Assembly: GCA_963070105.1 (NCBI GenBank)
Contig: OY718808.1
Location: 7,107,738 to 7,171,737 of the forward strand
Direction of reading: 5' to 3'
Length of the DNA: 64,000 nucleotides
Origin: Litomosoides sigmodontis
Taxonomy: Eukaryota > Nematoda > Chromadorea > Rhabditida > Onchocercidae
Both the position numbers and the translations under genes were made by a program. The notes beneath the pieces were generated by a model, which saw nothing but the letters and a program-made list of their open reading frames with translations, was not told the origin of the DNA and searched no databases. Every line of letters starts with the position of its first letter. The stretch's first letter is position 1. This document shows positions 40,201 to 52,040 of the stretch, piece by piece.

Positions 40201-41019
40201 TTCGGCTGGAGCAGCTTGTCGTCAGTTCTAAAATTTATTCAAATTTAACGGTGTAGAAGAATTGTGCACCATGCCGTTTAAAGAGGAATCGTCGTTCACT
40301 AATTATATTGAAGCTGAAAAAGTCCATGGTAGCGCAATCATTGCTAGGACGTTATGAACATTTTTTACCCAAACGTCAGGTGTAATCAATCATCAACGCC
40401 AGGTTATTATAGCAAATTTCAAATTTCGGCCATAGACATTTCTCTCGTAAAATTTATTTAGGTTGTACAGGTGGAGATCTGCGTAAAGTTCCAGGAGCAA
40501 TCCTATAACGCTGTTACAGATCGGAGTGTCAAACTGTCGTTTATGAACAATTCGCTTGTAATCACACAATAATGGCACTCACTATTTGATTCTGTCTGCT
40601 CTCGACGTTGAGGGAGAGCAAAACATTTTTTTCATTGTGAAGAATAATTTATGCAAAGAAAACGTTTTTCGCAGAATTTAATTTCACTACGTTTCAATGC
40701 TCAGGCTTTAAAATTGAGGTAGTTCGTCCAGAGACTGACTACTACCTGTAGCATTAGGATTAATGATTTGTGTGTGCTAACCTGTTTTCGTACTAATTCT
40801 AATTCCATCCGTAATTTTGCATGTATATATATGTATACGTATGGGTAAATTAGCATATTAAGATTTTATTTTCATATATTGCATATAATGTGATGGAAAT
40901 GTCTGTTAAGTGAGTTATAATATCGATCGACTGTTTCTGTGAATAGGAGCTTTTCAAATTGGAAACAATGAAATGAAGCATCTGCGGCACTGAGGCGAAG
41001 AGAAAGCGGCAGTAAAATC
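40201..41019. other. Spacer between ZF-B' and the sphingosine kinase fragment
   Basis: Near-identical copy of 8151-8969. No gene seen. Confidence 0.5.
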
Positions 41020-41076
41020 CTACGAGTTATCAACAGTATTGACGTGTTCATTTCGTCCAATAACTGTTGCGCAGTG
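41020..41076 (-). pseudogene. Orphan 3' end of sphingosine kinase
   Basis: Identical to the last 57 bp of the sphk-1 coding sequence (18 codons ending RNEHVNTVDNS plus stop). The rest of the gene is absent; the next base to the right already belongs to the ZF-C side. A passive piece carried by the segmental duplication and a precise marker of its breakpoint. Confidence 0.92.
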
Positions 41077-41077
41077 C

Positions 41078-42185
41078 CTACTGCTTCTTACGGGCATGAA
41101 TCATTAGGTGGCGTTTCATATTCCATAAAAAGGTGAAATTTTTGTTGCATTTCGGACAACTATATGGATACTCGCCGGTGTGAGTCAATACGTGCTGTTT
41201 CATATAAAATAATCGAGTGAAGTTTTTGCTGCATTTCGGACAACGGTACGGTTTAATAACGGTATGTGTCATTAGGTGGCGTTTCATAGATGATTGCTGG
41301 GCGAAATTTTCGTTGCATTCCGGACAATTGTACCGCTTCTCACCGGTATGAGTCACTAGGTGGCGTTTCATAGTCAATGACTGAGTAAAATTTTTGCGGC
41401 ATTCCGGACAACTGTACCGTTTTTCATCATTATGGGTAAATACGTGGCGTTTCAAGGACGATGGATGAAAGAAATTTTTGCTGCATTCGGGACAATTGTA
41501 CGGCTTCTCATCGGTATGAGTCAATACGTGACGTTTCATTGTCGATAACTGAGTAAAATTTCTGCGGCATTCCGGACAACTGTGACGCTTCTCACCGGTA
41601 TGAGTCAATACGTGGCGTTTCATAGTCAATGACTGAGTAAAATTTCTGCTGCATTCCGGACAACTGTACCGCTTCTCACCGGTGTGAGTCAATCGGTGGC
41701 GTTTCATGGACGATGACTGAGTAAAATTTCTGCCGCATTCCGGACAACTGCACGGTTGCTCACCGGTATGAATCCTCATATGGCGCTCCCTATTTCCTGG
41801 CATTGTTTTCTTGCAAATATGGCACTCCCACATACTTCTACATGTACTTTTCTGCTTGGCACCCGCTCTTTGGATTTCGATTGACGAATTAAACGCCTTC
41901 AGCTGTTTTTCGATTACTCTTTTGAACAATACCAGTAGCTGTCTTTCAATAGTTTCATCGAGTGACGTACGTTTCTCGCGCGTTTCTGAGATTGATGGAT
42001 CCAACAACGCCGTTTGCTGCGTTTGCGCTTCCTCAAAATACATGAAATCTTCAATGTCACATCAATTAAAATTTTGAATAATTTCTTTATATATTGCATT
42101 TGTCGAGGAATTTCAGTATACTTACGATGGTTTTAATGTTGCTCGACTGAAAGAGGCATAACAAGAATAGATGTGTAAAATACAT
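41078..42185 (-). CDS. C2H2 zinc-finger protein ZF-C (mosaic)
   Basis: The main exon ORF has a Met at 42043 and runs to 41078: 321 aa with one atypical CHIC finger and eight regular fingers. A 20-codon upstream exon at 42185-42126 (MYFTHLFLLCLFQ...) matches the 60-bp exon 1 of the other copies and ends at GTAAGT. However, the visible acceptor (gaag, exon from 42048) would join it out of frame, so translation may start at 42043. The last three fingers (NENFAQQSS..., YRCPKC, YSCPKC) are almost the same as those of ZF-A, while fingers 2-6 resemble ZF-B/ZF-B'. This points to unequal recombination or gene conversion between family members. Confidence 0.83.
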
Positions 42186-42501
42186 ATAGTTCGACATCAA
42201 CTCTAAAAAAAAAATTTTAAGGGAGGTTTGACGTGTTTTTTAAGAATTGTTGTTCGCTAAACATATCGGCGTTGGAAAAGTGCCTGGTCACGCATTCACT
42301 GCTGTGAGAAATGAGCTATCGGAAATTAAAAAAATATTCGTCACTTAATTTACATTGCAATCGGTTGTAGCTGCACAATCTTTTGCGCCCTGATCAATCC
42401 CACACTAAAGCACTTAATCCTCGTAGACTCTCGTCAGCATTAACCTTTAAATCAAATTAACCACACGTAGCGGAGTCCTTTGTTTCAAGCTGTCACCAAC
42501 T
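42186..42501. other. Short gap upstream of ZF-C
   Basis: No gene seen. The DNA just upstream of ZF-C exon 1 is diverged from that of the other units. Confidence 0.4.
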
Positions 42502-43064
42502 TTAGAGAGGATAAAGCGGACGAGTATCTATCTTCCTCATGCAAGTAGACTTGTGAGATGTTGTGATGCGCTGAAGGCTCCGGACATCTTCGAGAGCAGG
42601 TGGAGAAGTGAGTGTCTCCCCAGTCTTAATGAAAGAGCACAACAAGGGTAGAAGTCGTCGTAACTCGAGTTCCGTGTGAAAAACACAGGATACCGGTCAA
42701 TGAATCGGAGACTTCTCGAGCAATATGGAAGTTGGGGGAAATAAAGGAACTTAATGAAAGCAAGGACGGAGTGATAGGAAGGGCGGAGTGATAGGGAGAG
42801 GGGGGGGGGACAAAACGTCATCCAACAATTTCGGAGGAATTAAAATTAGATGAGCGTACGATAGCAGGAACAGGAAATACGATCAAACGACGGCTACGAA
42901 GGGAAGAAAGAAGTAAGTTTGAAACAACAGTAAAAGGTTTACTCATATGGGCAATGGTCATAACAACATTACAAGCAACACCTGAAGGCCAAGAATTATC
43001 TGGTTTGACAAGTTACTGGACATTGGTTACAACTGGCGACATCATTATTATAGTTATCGGTTGA
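42502..43064 (+). mobile_element. Decayed BEL/Pao-type LTR retrotransposon fragment
   Basis: Three adjoining plus-strand frames. The first (42502-42651) contains RWRSECLPSLNERAQ, matching the W-x-x-EYLLSLRERTQ block near the end of BEL/Pao Pol. The second (about 42648-42791) contains RAIWKLGEIKELNESKDGVI, the R-x-x-W-x-LG-x-I-x-x-L-x-x-SKDG signature of the same C-terminal Pol region. They are offset by a frameshift. A third frame (42795-43064) has a basic segment then a hydrophobic one (LLIWAMVITTLQA), perhaps the start of a downstream env-like or accessory ORF. No LTRs, integrase or RT were found, so this is an inactive remnant. Confidence 0.65.
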
Positions 43065-43720
43065 TAGTAGTCACATCGAAATTTGAATTGTTCAGATTTG
43101 TGTTAAACTGACGTGGAAGGGGAAATTTTTAAGTAAGGGAATTATAACAATTCCAGCGGAAGGAATGAAACTCAACTCGAAGAAGGAGAAAAGAGAGGGA
43201 AATTCTTGCTAATCGAAACAAAATAATTGCACACAAACATCTTTTGTCCAAACGCCATGAAATGTTGCCATAGACATTTTTTAGGCAAAATTTATTCGGA
43301 CTGCACAAGTGGAGATCTGTGTAAAGTTCAAAGGTCATTTCCATAACGTGAAGTTTTTGAAAGCAATGAATCGAGCGGTAGAAGTGCTTGCACAGATCGA
43401 AGTGTCAAACTGACGTTTAATAATAATTCACACATAATCACACAATAATGGTATTCACTGCTTAATCATCAACACTAAGCAATTTTATTTCAACTGCGTC
43501 ATTCCATTGTGAGTGATAATTTATGCAAAGCACTGGAAACACTTTTCCACTCTTTGAGGACTGAAATGAAATTTGCAAGAAGGGAAAGTTTCCTGTAATT
43601 GGCAATATTTCACGTACGTGAATGGTGGTAATTCGGATCGAAATAGTTAATATGTGTAGAAAATTGAGTCTTCCTTACAGATAAGATTTCAGTGGAAAAA
43701 TCTCTGCAGGACCGAGTGAA
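43065..43720. repeat. Diverged zinc-finger-unit upstream block
   Basis: Resembles the upstream DNA of ZF-B and ZF-A at several blocks: 'catagacatttt...aaatttatt' (about 43270; compare 8390), 'gatcgaagtgtcaaactgacg' region (about 43395; compare 8475) and 'tttatgcaaagcactgg' (about 43520). It is the ancestral upstream part of the ZF-C unit, now separated from ZF-C by the retroelement fragment. Confidence 0.5.
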
Positions 43721-46700
43721 CCCTTAGAAAGGAGATTCATTTGCGACGCGACGGATGTGAAACACACTTAACCAATAAATCGTTTCCGACAGCTACTGCT
43801 TTTGTTGCTGACTGTAGAAGCACTGCAAACCTCCTCACTCATCAAACGCTATTCCTTTGCTCACTCTTCTGGCTGTTGGTGAAACTGAATAATTGTTGTG
43901 GAAAAGGCAGTCGACCTCAACTGTCCGTCACTCCTTTCATGTATGAAACTGCATTTGGGAAAGGAATTTTTATTTCATGAGGTAGAAGCTAACTCGAAGA
44001 CCATAAATTAAGCTCTTTCAAAAAAAAAATGAATAAAATTTCGTACGAGCTATTTCTATGAACAAAAAGGAAGAAATTTGATAAGGCGCGGAAGACAAAT
44101 AAATTCTACTGCAAAATGATAATACAAAAAAACTGGCGGAGCTAGCCGTTGAAACAGTCTCAACTAATTCGCATACAAGATCAGATCAGAGACAAAGTTA
44201 CGTGACACCAAAGTCTCAATCACGTCATATCGCAGGCAACAATTCAGCAATCATTCCCAGTACAGTTCAATTTCATGAATAAAATACGGTAATGATGTAG
44301 TAAGAAGCAAAGGATGTCCTGAAAAGTTAGTAAAGAACACAACTTGTTGTTGCATGTGTGCTAATCACTTTAAAATTTCCTCCTTCGATTGCTGTGAATT
44401 GGCAATAATTGATATATCTACCGTCTGCACTGTAATTAATTGTTTCCTTCAATAATGCAATTTAGGCTATTCTTCAAGTAAATTATTCATCCCTTCAGAT
44501 TTCACACTTTTCAAATTAACATTTTTGCTTTCCACAGTCTTTGCACATTCTCTACAACTGTTCCATATTTTTTGCTTTCCATAATCGCTAACTACTGCAC
44601 CACTGCATTCCACTGGAGCGCTCGTCCGTTTTATTTATTTTTTTTCCACCAATCAGCCCATCTTACTGCTTACCTTCACTTACTCGTATTTCTCCTGCAG
44701 AAATGAACTCAGACGTGAACTGAGGAAGACTGAAACCAAGCGCAAGAGAACAGTGTTGTTGCATCGTCATGATCCTTCCGATTTTCATTAGAAACCACCG
44801 GTTACATTAGAGATAAACGACTGCGTGAAATCCAAGTATTTCGGACTGAACATGGAAAATTGAGCTTTGTGTGGTTTGGTTGTTCTGAACGCTTTGTTCG
44901 CCTGTGTTCGCTTTAAATGTTCAATGATTTAATGAAATGTCACAATACAGTGGCACGTTTTCTGGAATTATAAGTGTTAAAATTGAAATTCAAGGATTAC
45001 AATTCACTTCTCGTGTTACAGCAATTGCGCAGGGGAATGTCAACATAATTATTACTTCCCAGTATATTGTCGAGTTGAGCTGAAGCTGTGTTACTGTGTC
45101 AGTTCGATTATGCTTATTAAAGAGCGCATTCGTAATTGTTAGACTGCAATTGTTACATTTTGATTTTAAATTACAAAATGTCTCGTGAAGCAGCAAAATT
45201 ATTCCTCTTATTATCACTGAAGAGAATCTTTATAAAGATTAATTAGACTTCACTTAAAAGTCTTCCCTAGGAAATTTTTTCCGCCGTCACAATTTTTGTA
45301 GAATTCTTGGAAGTATTGTTAAATTCCTGGATCTGCCATGTCGAATATGTTGTTAGAACTTTAAAAATTTTTATTGTTTATTTCTTGTTTGGTTAATATT
45401 TATTATATTATGTACAATATGTATATAGTATGTATTTTTGCGGGGCGGGTATTTATCGTAGTGTTTCTAGATTTGAGACTTGTTTAGGAAGAAATAAACT
45501 GCTTTTGTTTTTGATATTTTTCAGTCTCGTCGTATTGTGAATTTCTTTACTGCTTCCGAGTATTTCGTTTTCGGGGTCCAGTCTGTTTTTTTTTCTTCCA
45601 GTAATTCCCTTTTAAATCTTGTTTTCAGCTCTTTTATATTATTAATTCTTTTCCTTCTTTAAAAGAAGAATGTTGGGAAGCAAATGCCTTGTGATTTAAT
45701 TAGAAGTCTACAACAACCTTCATTTGACTTTGGTTGATCATAAGATTTTTTTGCTTTTGCAGGATTTGAAGTACAATTTCTATTATTTCAACAGTCTTTT
45801 TCATTTATTTTTTTCTTCTGTATATTACGCCTAGAATATTTATCGGAAGAAGGAAGAGATGATGGAGTGTTTGAATAGAAATCAAAAGCCTATATTGTTA
45901 TGCAAAGAATGATAGAGCGTGAATTGTATTCTTGGTAAATACTGAAGCAATAGAATTTATACTTTTATTTTTTCTTTTGTAATTCAAAGTTGAGCTCAAT
46001 GATTATCTTCTCCCGCATTCCGTTTTACCTTTTTTTTATCTTGCTTTCCAATTTTTTACCTTATCTTGTTATTTCCATATAATAAGGTCATACTAAAATC
46101 TGTTGAACCATTCGCTAGTCAGATATGATCAGGGATATGGTCATAAAGGTGGAGTAGTAATGAGAAAGAAAAGATAAGCAGAAGGGATGAAATATATATA
46201 TATATATTTTTTTTTGAAAAGTTAGTACGTAATTTAATTTCGCTTGACTTTCAAAGATTATAATAAGTCATTGCTCAGTGTCGTCAATACAAGTAACGGA
46301 AAGAAGATTACGCTATATTTTCAAGAGTCAAGAAATAAAACTGTTTGAAATGCTACAATATAGATAGGAAATTCATTATTTATAATTTAACTACCGTGAA
46401 ATTCTTTATGACATTTCCTTGCATCAATCACTACCGCCACTACCTCACACCAACGTTCTTCCCTTTTACAATATTGTGCGTTAACGCACCATACGTATAC
46501 GTACATCATACAAACATCCATATATATTGTGTGTTTTGAAATGTTTCTTCTTCGAAGATAAGACGGAATTAACATCGAAAAGAATAGGTAATTGAGGATT
46601 TGACACTGTTTGACCCTTTTAACTGTTTTAACCAATCTTTCTCATTTTTTCATGATTTTAGCTGTTTGCTATTTGCAAATTTATAGATGAAATTTTATAA

Positions 46701-48127
46701 CTTTCAGAACATGGTTATTTGGAAATCTTACACATAGTGTTCGTTATGCCACAGAAATGTCTTGTCTTAGACTACATATTCAATATTTGCCTTCATTAAT
46801 ATTAGTTTAAAAACCGTGACGTTTTATGTCTTTTTCTTGCTTAAGGAACTGTTAGAAATCAGTTCACGTTCAATTTTAAGAAGTTAGATAGATGCTAACA
46901 TAAATTTTGTCAATTACTATCACCTTTTCTCGATTTTTCTTTTTCCTTATTGCATTACCAATTTAATGCCAATTTTTCCTTTCTTAGTTTCCTTAAGTTT
47001 GAAATATCCTCCATCCACTAACAGAAATGCTAAACATTAGTGATCTTTGAAAAAGGGAGTCGGCTATTAATTTGAGCTTATTGACTGAAACTAATTTTAT
47101 TTGTACTTACTGTTTCATTAATTATCATTTTGATGATATTGAATCGCATCAAATTATAGTTTTTTGTCGAGTAGCAAATGCAACTAATTGTGATCTGTTA
47201 CATCGTAAAAGCGTAATTTACGCACGTTTGCTTTTCAGCTTTCCGTTTTGGATGTTGTGGCGACTTGATTTCAAATTTCATCCATTACTTTAAACTTATA
47301 CGGAAGAACACATGTGGCAATATTTCACAACTTAATTCTCTTCCTCATCTTACTAATATGCCTAGGCTTGAGATTTCCCAATCTTTTTCGAGCAAAATTT
47401 CTTTTCCCTTCAGCATCGTTTTTGTATTTTCACAGTTTTTATGGTTATAAGGATTTATGCTGAATGTTGCTTCGACGTATGAATAATGGAAAGTAAAACC
47501 TGTGAAAAAGAAGGAAGGGATGAAATCGTTATTGTCGCTATCGTTTGTGCAGAGAAGCAGATTTTCCAAAGGAGCCGACTTTGTCGAATTTATCGATCGT
47601 TTTCAAGCCGTTTTATCGCTTTCACAGATCAGTTTTTATAGATCAACGAAAGGAAAATTATTTCCACGGGCCTTGTCAATTTTCAATCTTTACTATTTTC
47701 AGAAAAGAAGAGAGAAAGGAAGAAGGGACAGTGCAGGAAAAGTGAGGGAAAAGAGGAGAGAATTGGGTGTTTGTAATTGGGCTGATATATCAAGTTTTTG
47801 CTTTTTTAGTTTTGATGTTCTGCATTATTTTTTCGATACTTTTATTGCCTATTTTATTGGTTTTTTTTCTTAAATAGGAGAGTGGAAAAAAGGAGGAGGT
47901 GGAAGAAACGAAATAGGGGAGTGAGATGGGAAAAAGAAGAGGAGAAAATGGTAAGAATTTTAATACTGATGCGAATTGAATAGCGATGAAAATTTTAAAG
48001 GGACAACAAAATATTTTAGGGAATTGAGAATAGATGAAAAGAAGAGGAGAAGAGAAGGAAATTCAGATAATTCAAAATCGAAGTTTAGTATAACCTTTCT
48101 TTGAGGGATTACTCACTGCTCGCTCTT
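43721..48127. other. Gene-poor AT-rich region
   Basis: No gene supported. Frames at 43741-43980 (+), 44990-45217 (-) and 47502-47873 (+, 123 codons) lack recognisable motifs. The last is the longest and ends in a Phe-rich tail, which suggests chance. A short (AT)n lies at about 46192-46207. Confidence 0.45.
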
Positions 48128-48329
<202 letters not shown>

Positions 48330-49045
48330 TTAATGTACTTTCTGGTTCTGATAACGAAGAAAAATAACAAAAATAACTGACGGAAACGATCGAGCTTGTG
48401 CTTTTTCTTCTCTATTTTATAAGGTTAAAACATCCGGTTTTTCAGGTAAACAATATGAGTGATGACTCAACGTGGAAATAATGCGTTCCTTTCTTTTTCT
48501 CTTCCCAACTAAAATACATTTATTCTCTCTTTTGTTCTCTGCTTTTTTTAGAGTTTGCTGGCAAAACTTAGCATTATAACATTTACATCGCTTTTCACGC
48601 AATTATCAATCAATTCGTGATTGCTGGTTATGTGAAGTAAAATAATTTGCGGAAGAGCGAGAAGCTAGAATCACATGAAATAATTTGATTGTGTCTAATT
48701 TTTAAGTTCCTTTTCTTTTTGTCTGTCATGTAGATGAGAGAGAACATGAATTAGTATTGATATTTTCCAATTTTTATTTTGAAAGTGAATCGATGTCGTG
48801 TGCTATTAATTGTTTTTGCCGTACCAAATCAATTACAGAGATTGATTCATCTGTTCACTTCATTCACATACCGTAATGATTACATCTCTTATAACCTCAA
48901 CTTTTGACAATATTTTCAATTTACTGGAACTGAAATTTTGATGAATAAATGACTGTTCCAAAGTTGTAATGGATGAATTAATGCAAGTGAAAAATTTTCA
49001 CTTTTCATCTTGTTTGTTCCCCTCAATATATATATATATATATTT

Positions 49046-49105
<60 letters not shown>

Positions 49106-51399
49106 TTTCAATTGTATTTTCGTTTTCCTTCTATTCATTTTTTCTATTACCTTTGGTCAAGTATTTTAATCCCGAATTCAATCTTTTTCTTTTTTCTGTC
49201 CTTTCAACACACTTTCTCCTTAGCTGCTTCCTTTCTATTCCTCCTTTTTTCCCGTGGAAAAGGAAAAGAATAAGATGGAGAATAAAGAGGAATAAAAATC
49301 GCACCTGGTGTGTGCTAATTATTCCCTTTTTTGCTGTTATATAGAAAATTTTTAACACTGAATTCTTTGCGGAAAAAACGATTCTTCCCTCATATGGAAC
49401 GGAACGTAAGAGGAGGAAAGGGAAACCAAACGCGTTATTCATCGTTGAATAAAGTGAATGCTTTTATTGTAAGCTGTATACATTATCCCTGTGTTTCTTT
49501 TTTTCTCTCCCTTTCTCTCTCCCTGTGCATTGAGCATATTTTTCGTTTGTTTTCTTTCGTTTCATTTTTGCTGCAAAAATATACAGCTTTACAACTAATT
49601 TGCAATTCTGCTATGTCTTTGGAAAGCATACAATAAATTTAAATTTGCTAGAACGGAGGAAGTTAAAATCGATTGGACTGCATGATAGACTGACATTTTA
49701 AGAGATTTTTTTAGCATTTTTCTTTCTGTTATTTTTATTTTTTTCGCGTTTTATTTCTTCTTTGTTTCTTCAACAGTACTGATTAATTTAAGAACAGTTT
49801 AATCCAAATTGCTTCTTCTAGAAAATAAAGATTGAGTGATAGAGATGGTGTGTTATGGTATGAATTCCTTAGTTAATTTTTTTGTTAACTCATTTTATTA
49901 AGAAATTTAATCGCTGTTAGTAAATAAGATAACTTCTGCTCGCAATATATATATTGTGTTTATGTGTTCATTTATTTCTGTCAGTAAGTGGTGCTATTTC
50001 TGTATTACACTAATGGTAATGATTTGTAGATCGTTGACACTTTTAAGACGCTTAACCGATTCATTTAATAGTGCAAAATACCAACACAACGCGGAATTGT
50101 AGTGTTTTATTTTTCTAATTTCCTCGTTCACAGTACGCTTCGTGTTACAATTTCGCATTGATCGTGTTCAAACGTCATTTCTTCCATCCTTTTCTTTGTT
50201 TATTTTAGGATTTTACTGAGAAAATATTTTGGCAGAAAATAATTTTTGTTCGACATCAAAACCAGGTAAATATTCGAAACTTCAATTAACAGTAAGATGA
50301 AAAAAATGGGAGTTGTGGAAGTGAATTTTCCAGTGAATTAGGGGTAACCCGACGTTTAATTTTTATAGAATATGGTAATTTTTTCTTCTACTGCTTATTA
50401 TTTTAGAATCAAGTTTGTGTGACTGGACTCAAACGACTTGTTCACTAGTTCAGTTAATTCTTATTCTGCAATAAAAGTTGAAGAAGTGCATTTTGATATG
50501 TTTAAAGTGATCAAACAAGCTTTACATATCTTAACACAAAACTGCATTGTTCTGTAAAATAACAGCGAAGTTATTCAAGCCTAAAAATTTCAACTTAACC
50601 TTTAATCATTTTTGGGCTAGAATACAAAATTACTCTAGCACAGTTTAATTTTTTTGAAAGTACTTTGGTATGTAATATAACTAAATTAGAAGAAAACTAT
50701 GTTTCTGTTCTCCGTGGTATTCTTCTTATCAATTGGTTAGAACAAAAAATACCGTCTAAATTGTTACATTTCGCAGTTATGGAAGTCCTTAATATTCATA
50801 TTCTTCAGTTTTGCATGAACAAAGGCAGACACTATTAAGCAGTCTTTCTTGAAGTCAGATATTGCGTGACGAAATTCAGAACTAAAGCTTTTCAATTCTT
50901 GTAAAATAATATTCTACTGTTGCTAGCATTATAAATGTTCCGATTTTTAAGAGAAGAATATGGTTGAGGTTTCCAAAAACCTCTTTGGATTATCCTCTAC
51001 CTGATTGATGAGAATGAAAGATTAGTAAATTCATTTATGAATTGACTTTTGGTGAAAAATGGTAGGAGTCAAAAATGTTAAAAACAAGAAAATTTTGATT
51101 AAACTTCGAAATTAGAAGTGTCCACTTCTAAGAAGATCAGAGACTAATCAGAGAAATTAGATTCGTAATTTTCGTATTTTATTACCTGGTGTTCTCTTCA
51201 TGTTTTTTTCATGGCTCATTTGTATAGTAGAGCTTTTTTAACATTTTTTTTGCCGCTTTTTAACATTTTTCACTTTTAGTAGTCCATCCACAGTGCCATG
51301 GCATTAGTCGATATGAGGTTGTAAACGTTGAAAACTTCTGTTGTGATTTTTTATTTAGTTCTTTTTCGAGAAACACAATCGAATTGCAATGAAGATTTA
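48330..51399. other. Gene-poor AT-rich region with a second AT tract
   Basis: No gene recognised. An interrupted (TA)n microsatellite lies at 49025-49103. CT- and T-rich tracts are common (49480-49560). Overlapping short frames around 49131-49636 are driven by these tracts. Confidence 0.45.
49025..49103. repeat. (TA)n microsatellite
   Basis: Two AT-dinucleotide runs separated by a short T-run at about 49043-49051. Confidence 0.9.
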
Positions 51400-51809
51400 T
51401 TACTGAACGCGATTATTGTTTCCTTTATTGACAAACTTTATCTGAGATCCAGACTTGCAGTCTAGTTTTAGTTGTAATTTCAATGCCGTACCTTCCAGAT
51501 TTCCTCCTATAGCTTTCAGCATTCTTTCAATAGCTTCAATTGTTACTTCATAGTCTCGGCCATTTTTCTTGGTGGACTGTTGCGCGTTATATAGCAGTTT
51601 CATAATTGTGAATGATTGTCCACCAGCCGTTTCTTACAATCCCATAGTTTTCTACTGTCTTATCATAATTTCTAAGGGCGGCAAGCAAAGCATCTCTCTT
51701 TGAAATATTGATTAGATAATTAGTAACTTCAAAGTGTTTAGGCTCAGAACTTGAAAATCCAGTTGGCTGAAAAGAAACATTATCGTCATTGCTATAGACA
51801 TCTTCCGCA
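51400..51809 (-). pseudogene. Frameshifted coding remnant, family unknown
   Basis: Two adjoining minus-strand frames carry protein-like text. The upstream one (about 51809 to a stop near 51590) includes FEVTNYLINISKRDALLAAL and VENYGIVRNGWWTIIHNYE. The downstream one (51603-51400, 67 aa) continues with NAQQSTKKNGRDYEVTIEAI and ends NKGNNNRVQ. They overlap by a few codons in different frames, so one frameshift would join them. A strong 'ttcttttcag' acceptor lies inside the first part (near 51769), so a spliced exon is also possible. No family recognised. Confidence 0.4.
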
Positions 51810-51979
51810 TGTAGTTTTCAAATTGAAGGTCTCGCGCTTTTGGTAGAATAAGGGTTGTAGGATTGAGAACGATGCCACTTTTCATTCTCCTTTCATGTCA
51901 TTTTAATGAATTCGGATATTTCCTGAAATATTTTATTATAACACTATCGCTTGTAGACATTTGCTTTTCATAGATACGG

Positions 51980-52040
51980 AAGGTGATGGGAGGAGGGATA
52001 GAGAGACAGGGAGAGAGAGAGAGAGAAAGAGAGAAATAAA
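51980..52040. repeat. Purine-rich (GA)n tract
   Basis: Simple GA/GGA-rich sequence with a core (GA)n at about 52009-52034. Confidence 0.85.

Larger units (their letters stand above)
37953..41076. repeat. Segmental duplication, copy 2
   Basis: Near-identical counterpart of 6071-9026, same orientation, 168 bp longer because ZF-B' has two more fingers than ZF-B. It starts inside the N-terminal coding region of ZF-A' and ends after the copied 57-bp sphingosine kinase tail, one base before the stop codon of ZF-C. Identity with copy 1 stops at the shared GCAGTG. Confidence 0.93.

Noticed and set aside
42537..42821. 94-codon minus frame
   Set aside because: Antisense of the BEL/Pao Pol fragment, whose plus-strand text carries the recognisable motifs.
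47502..47873. 123-codon plus frame
   Set aside because: Low-information content, Phe-rich tail over T-rich DNA; likely chance.
49010..49273. Ile/Tyr-rich frame across an AT tract
   Set aside because: Created by the (TA)n microsatellite.
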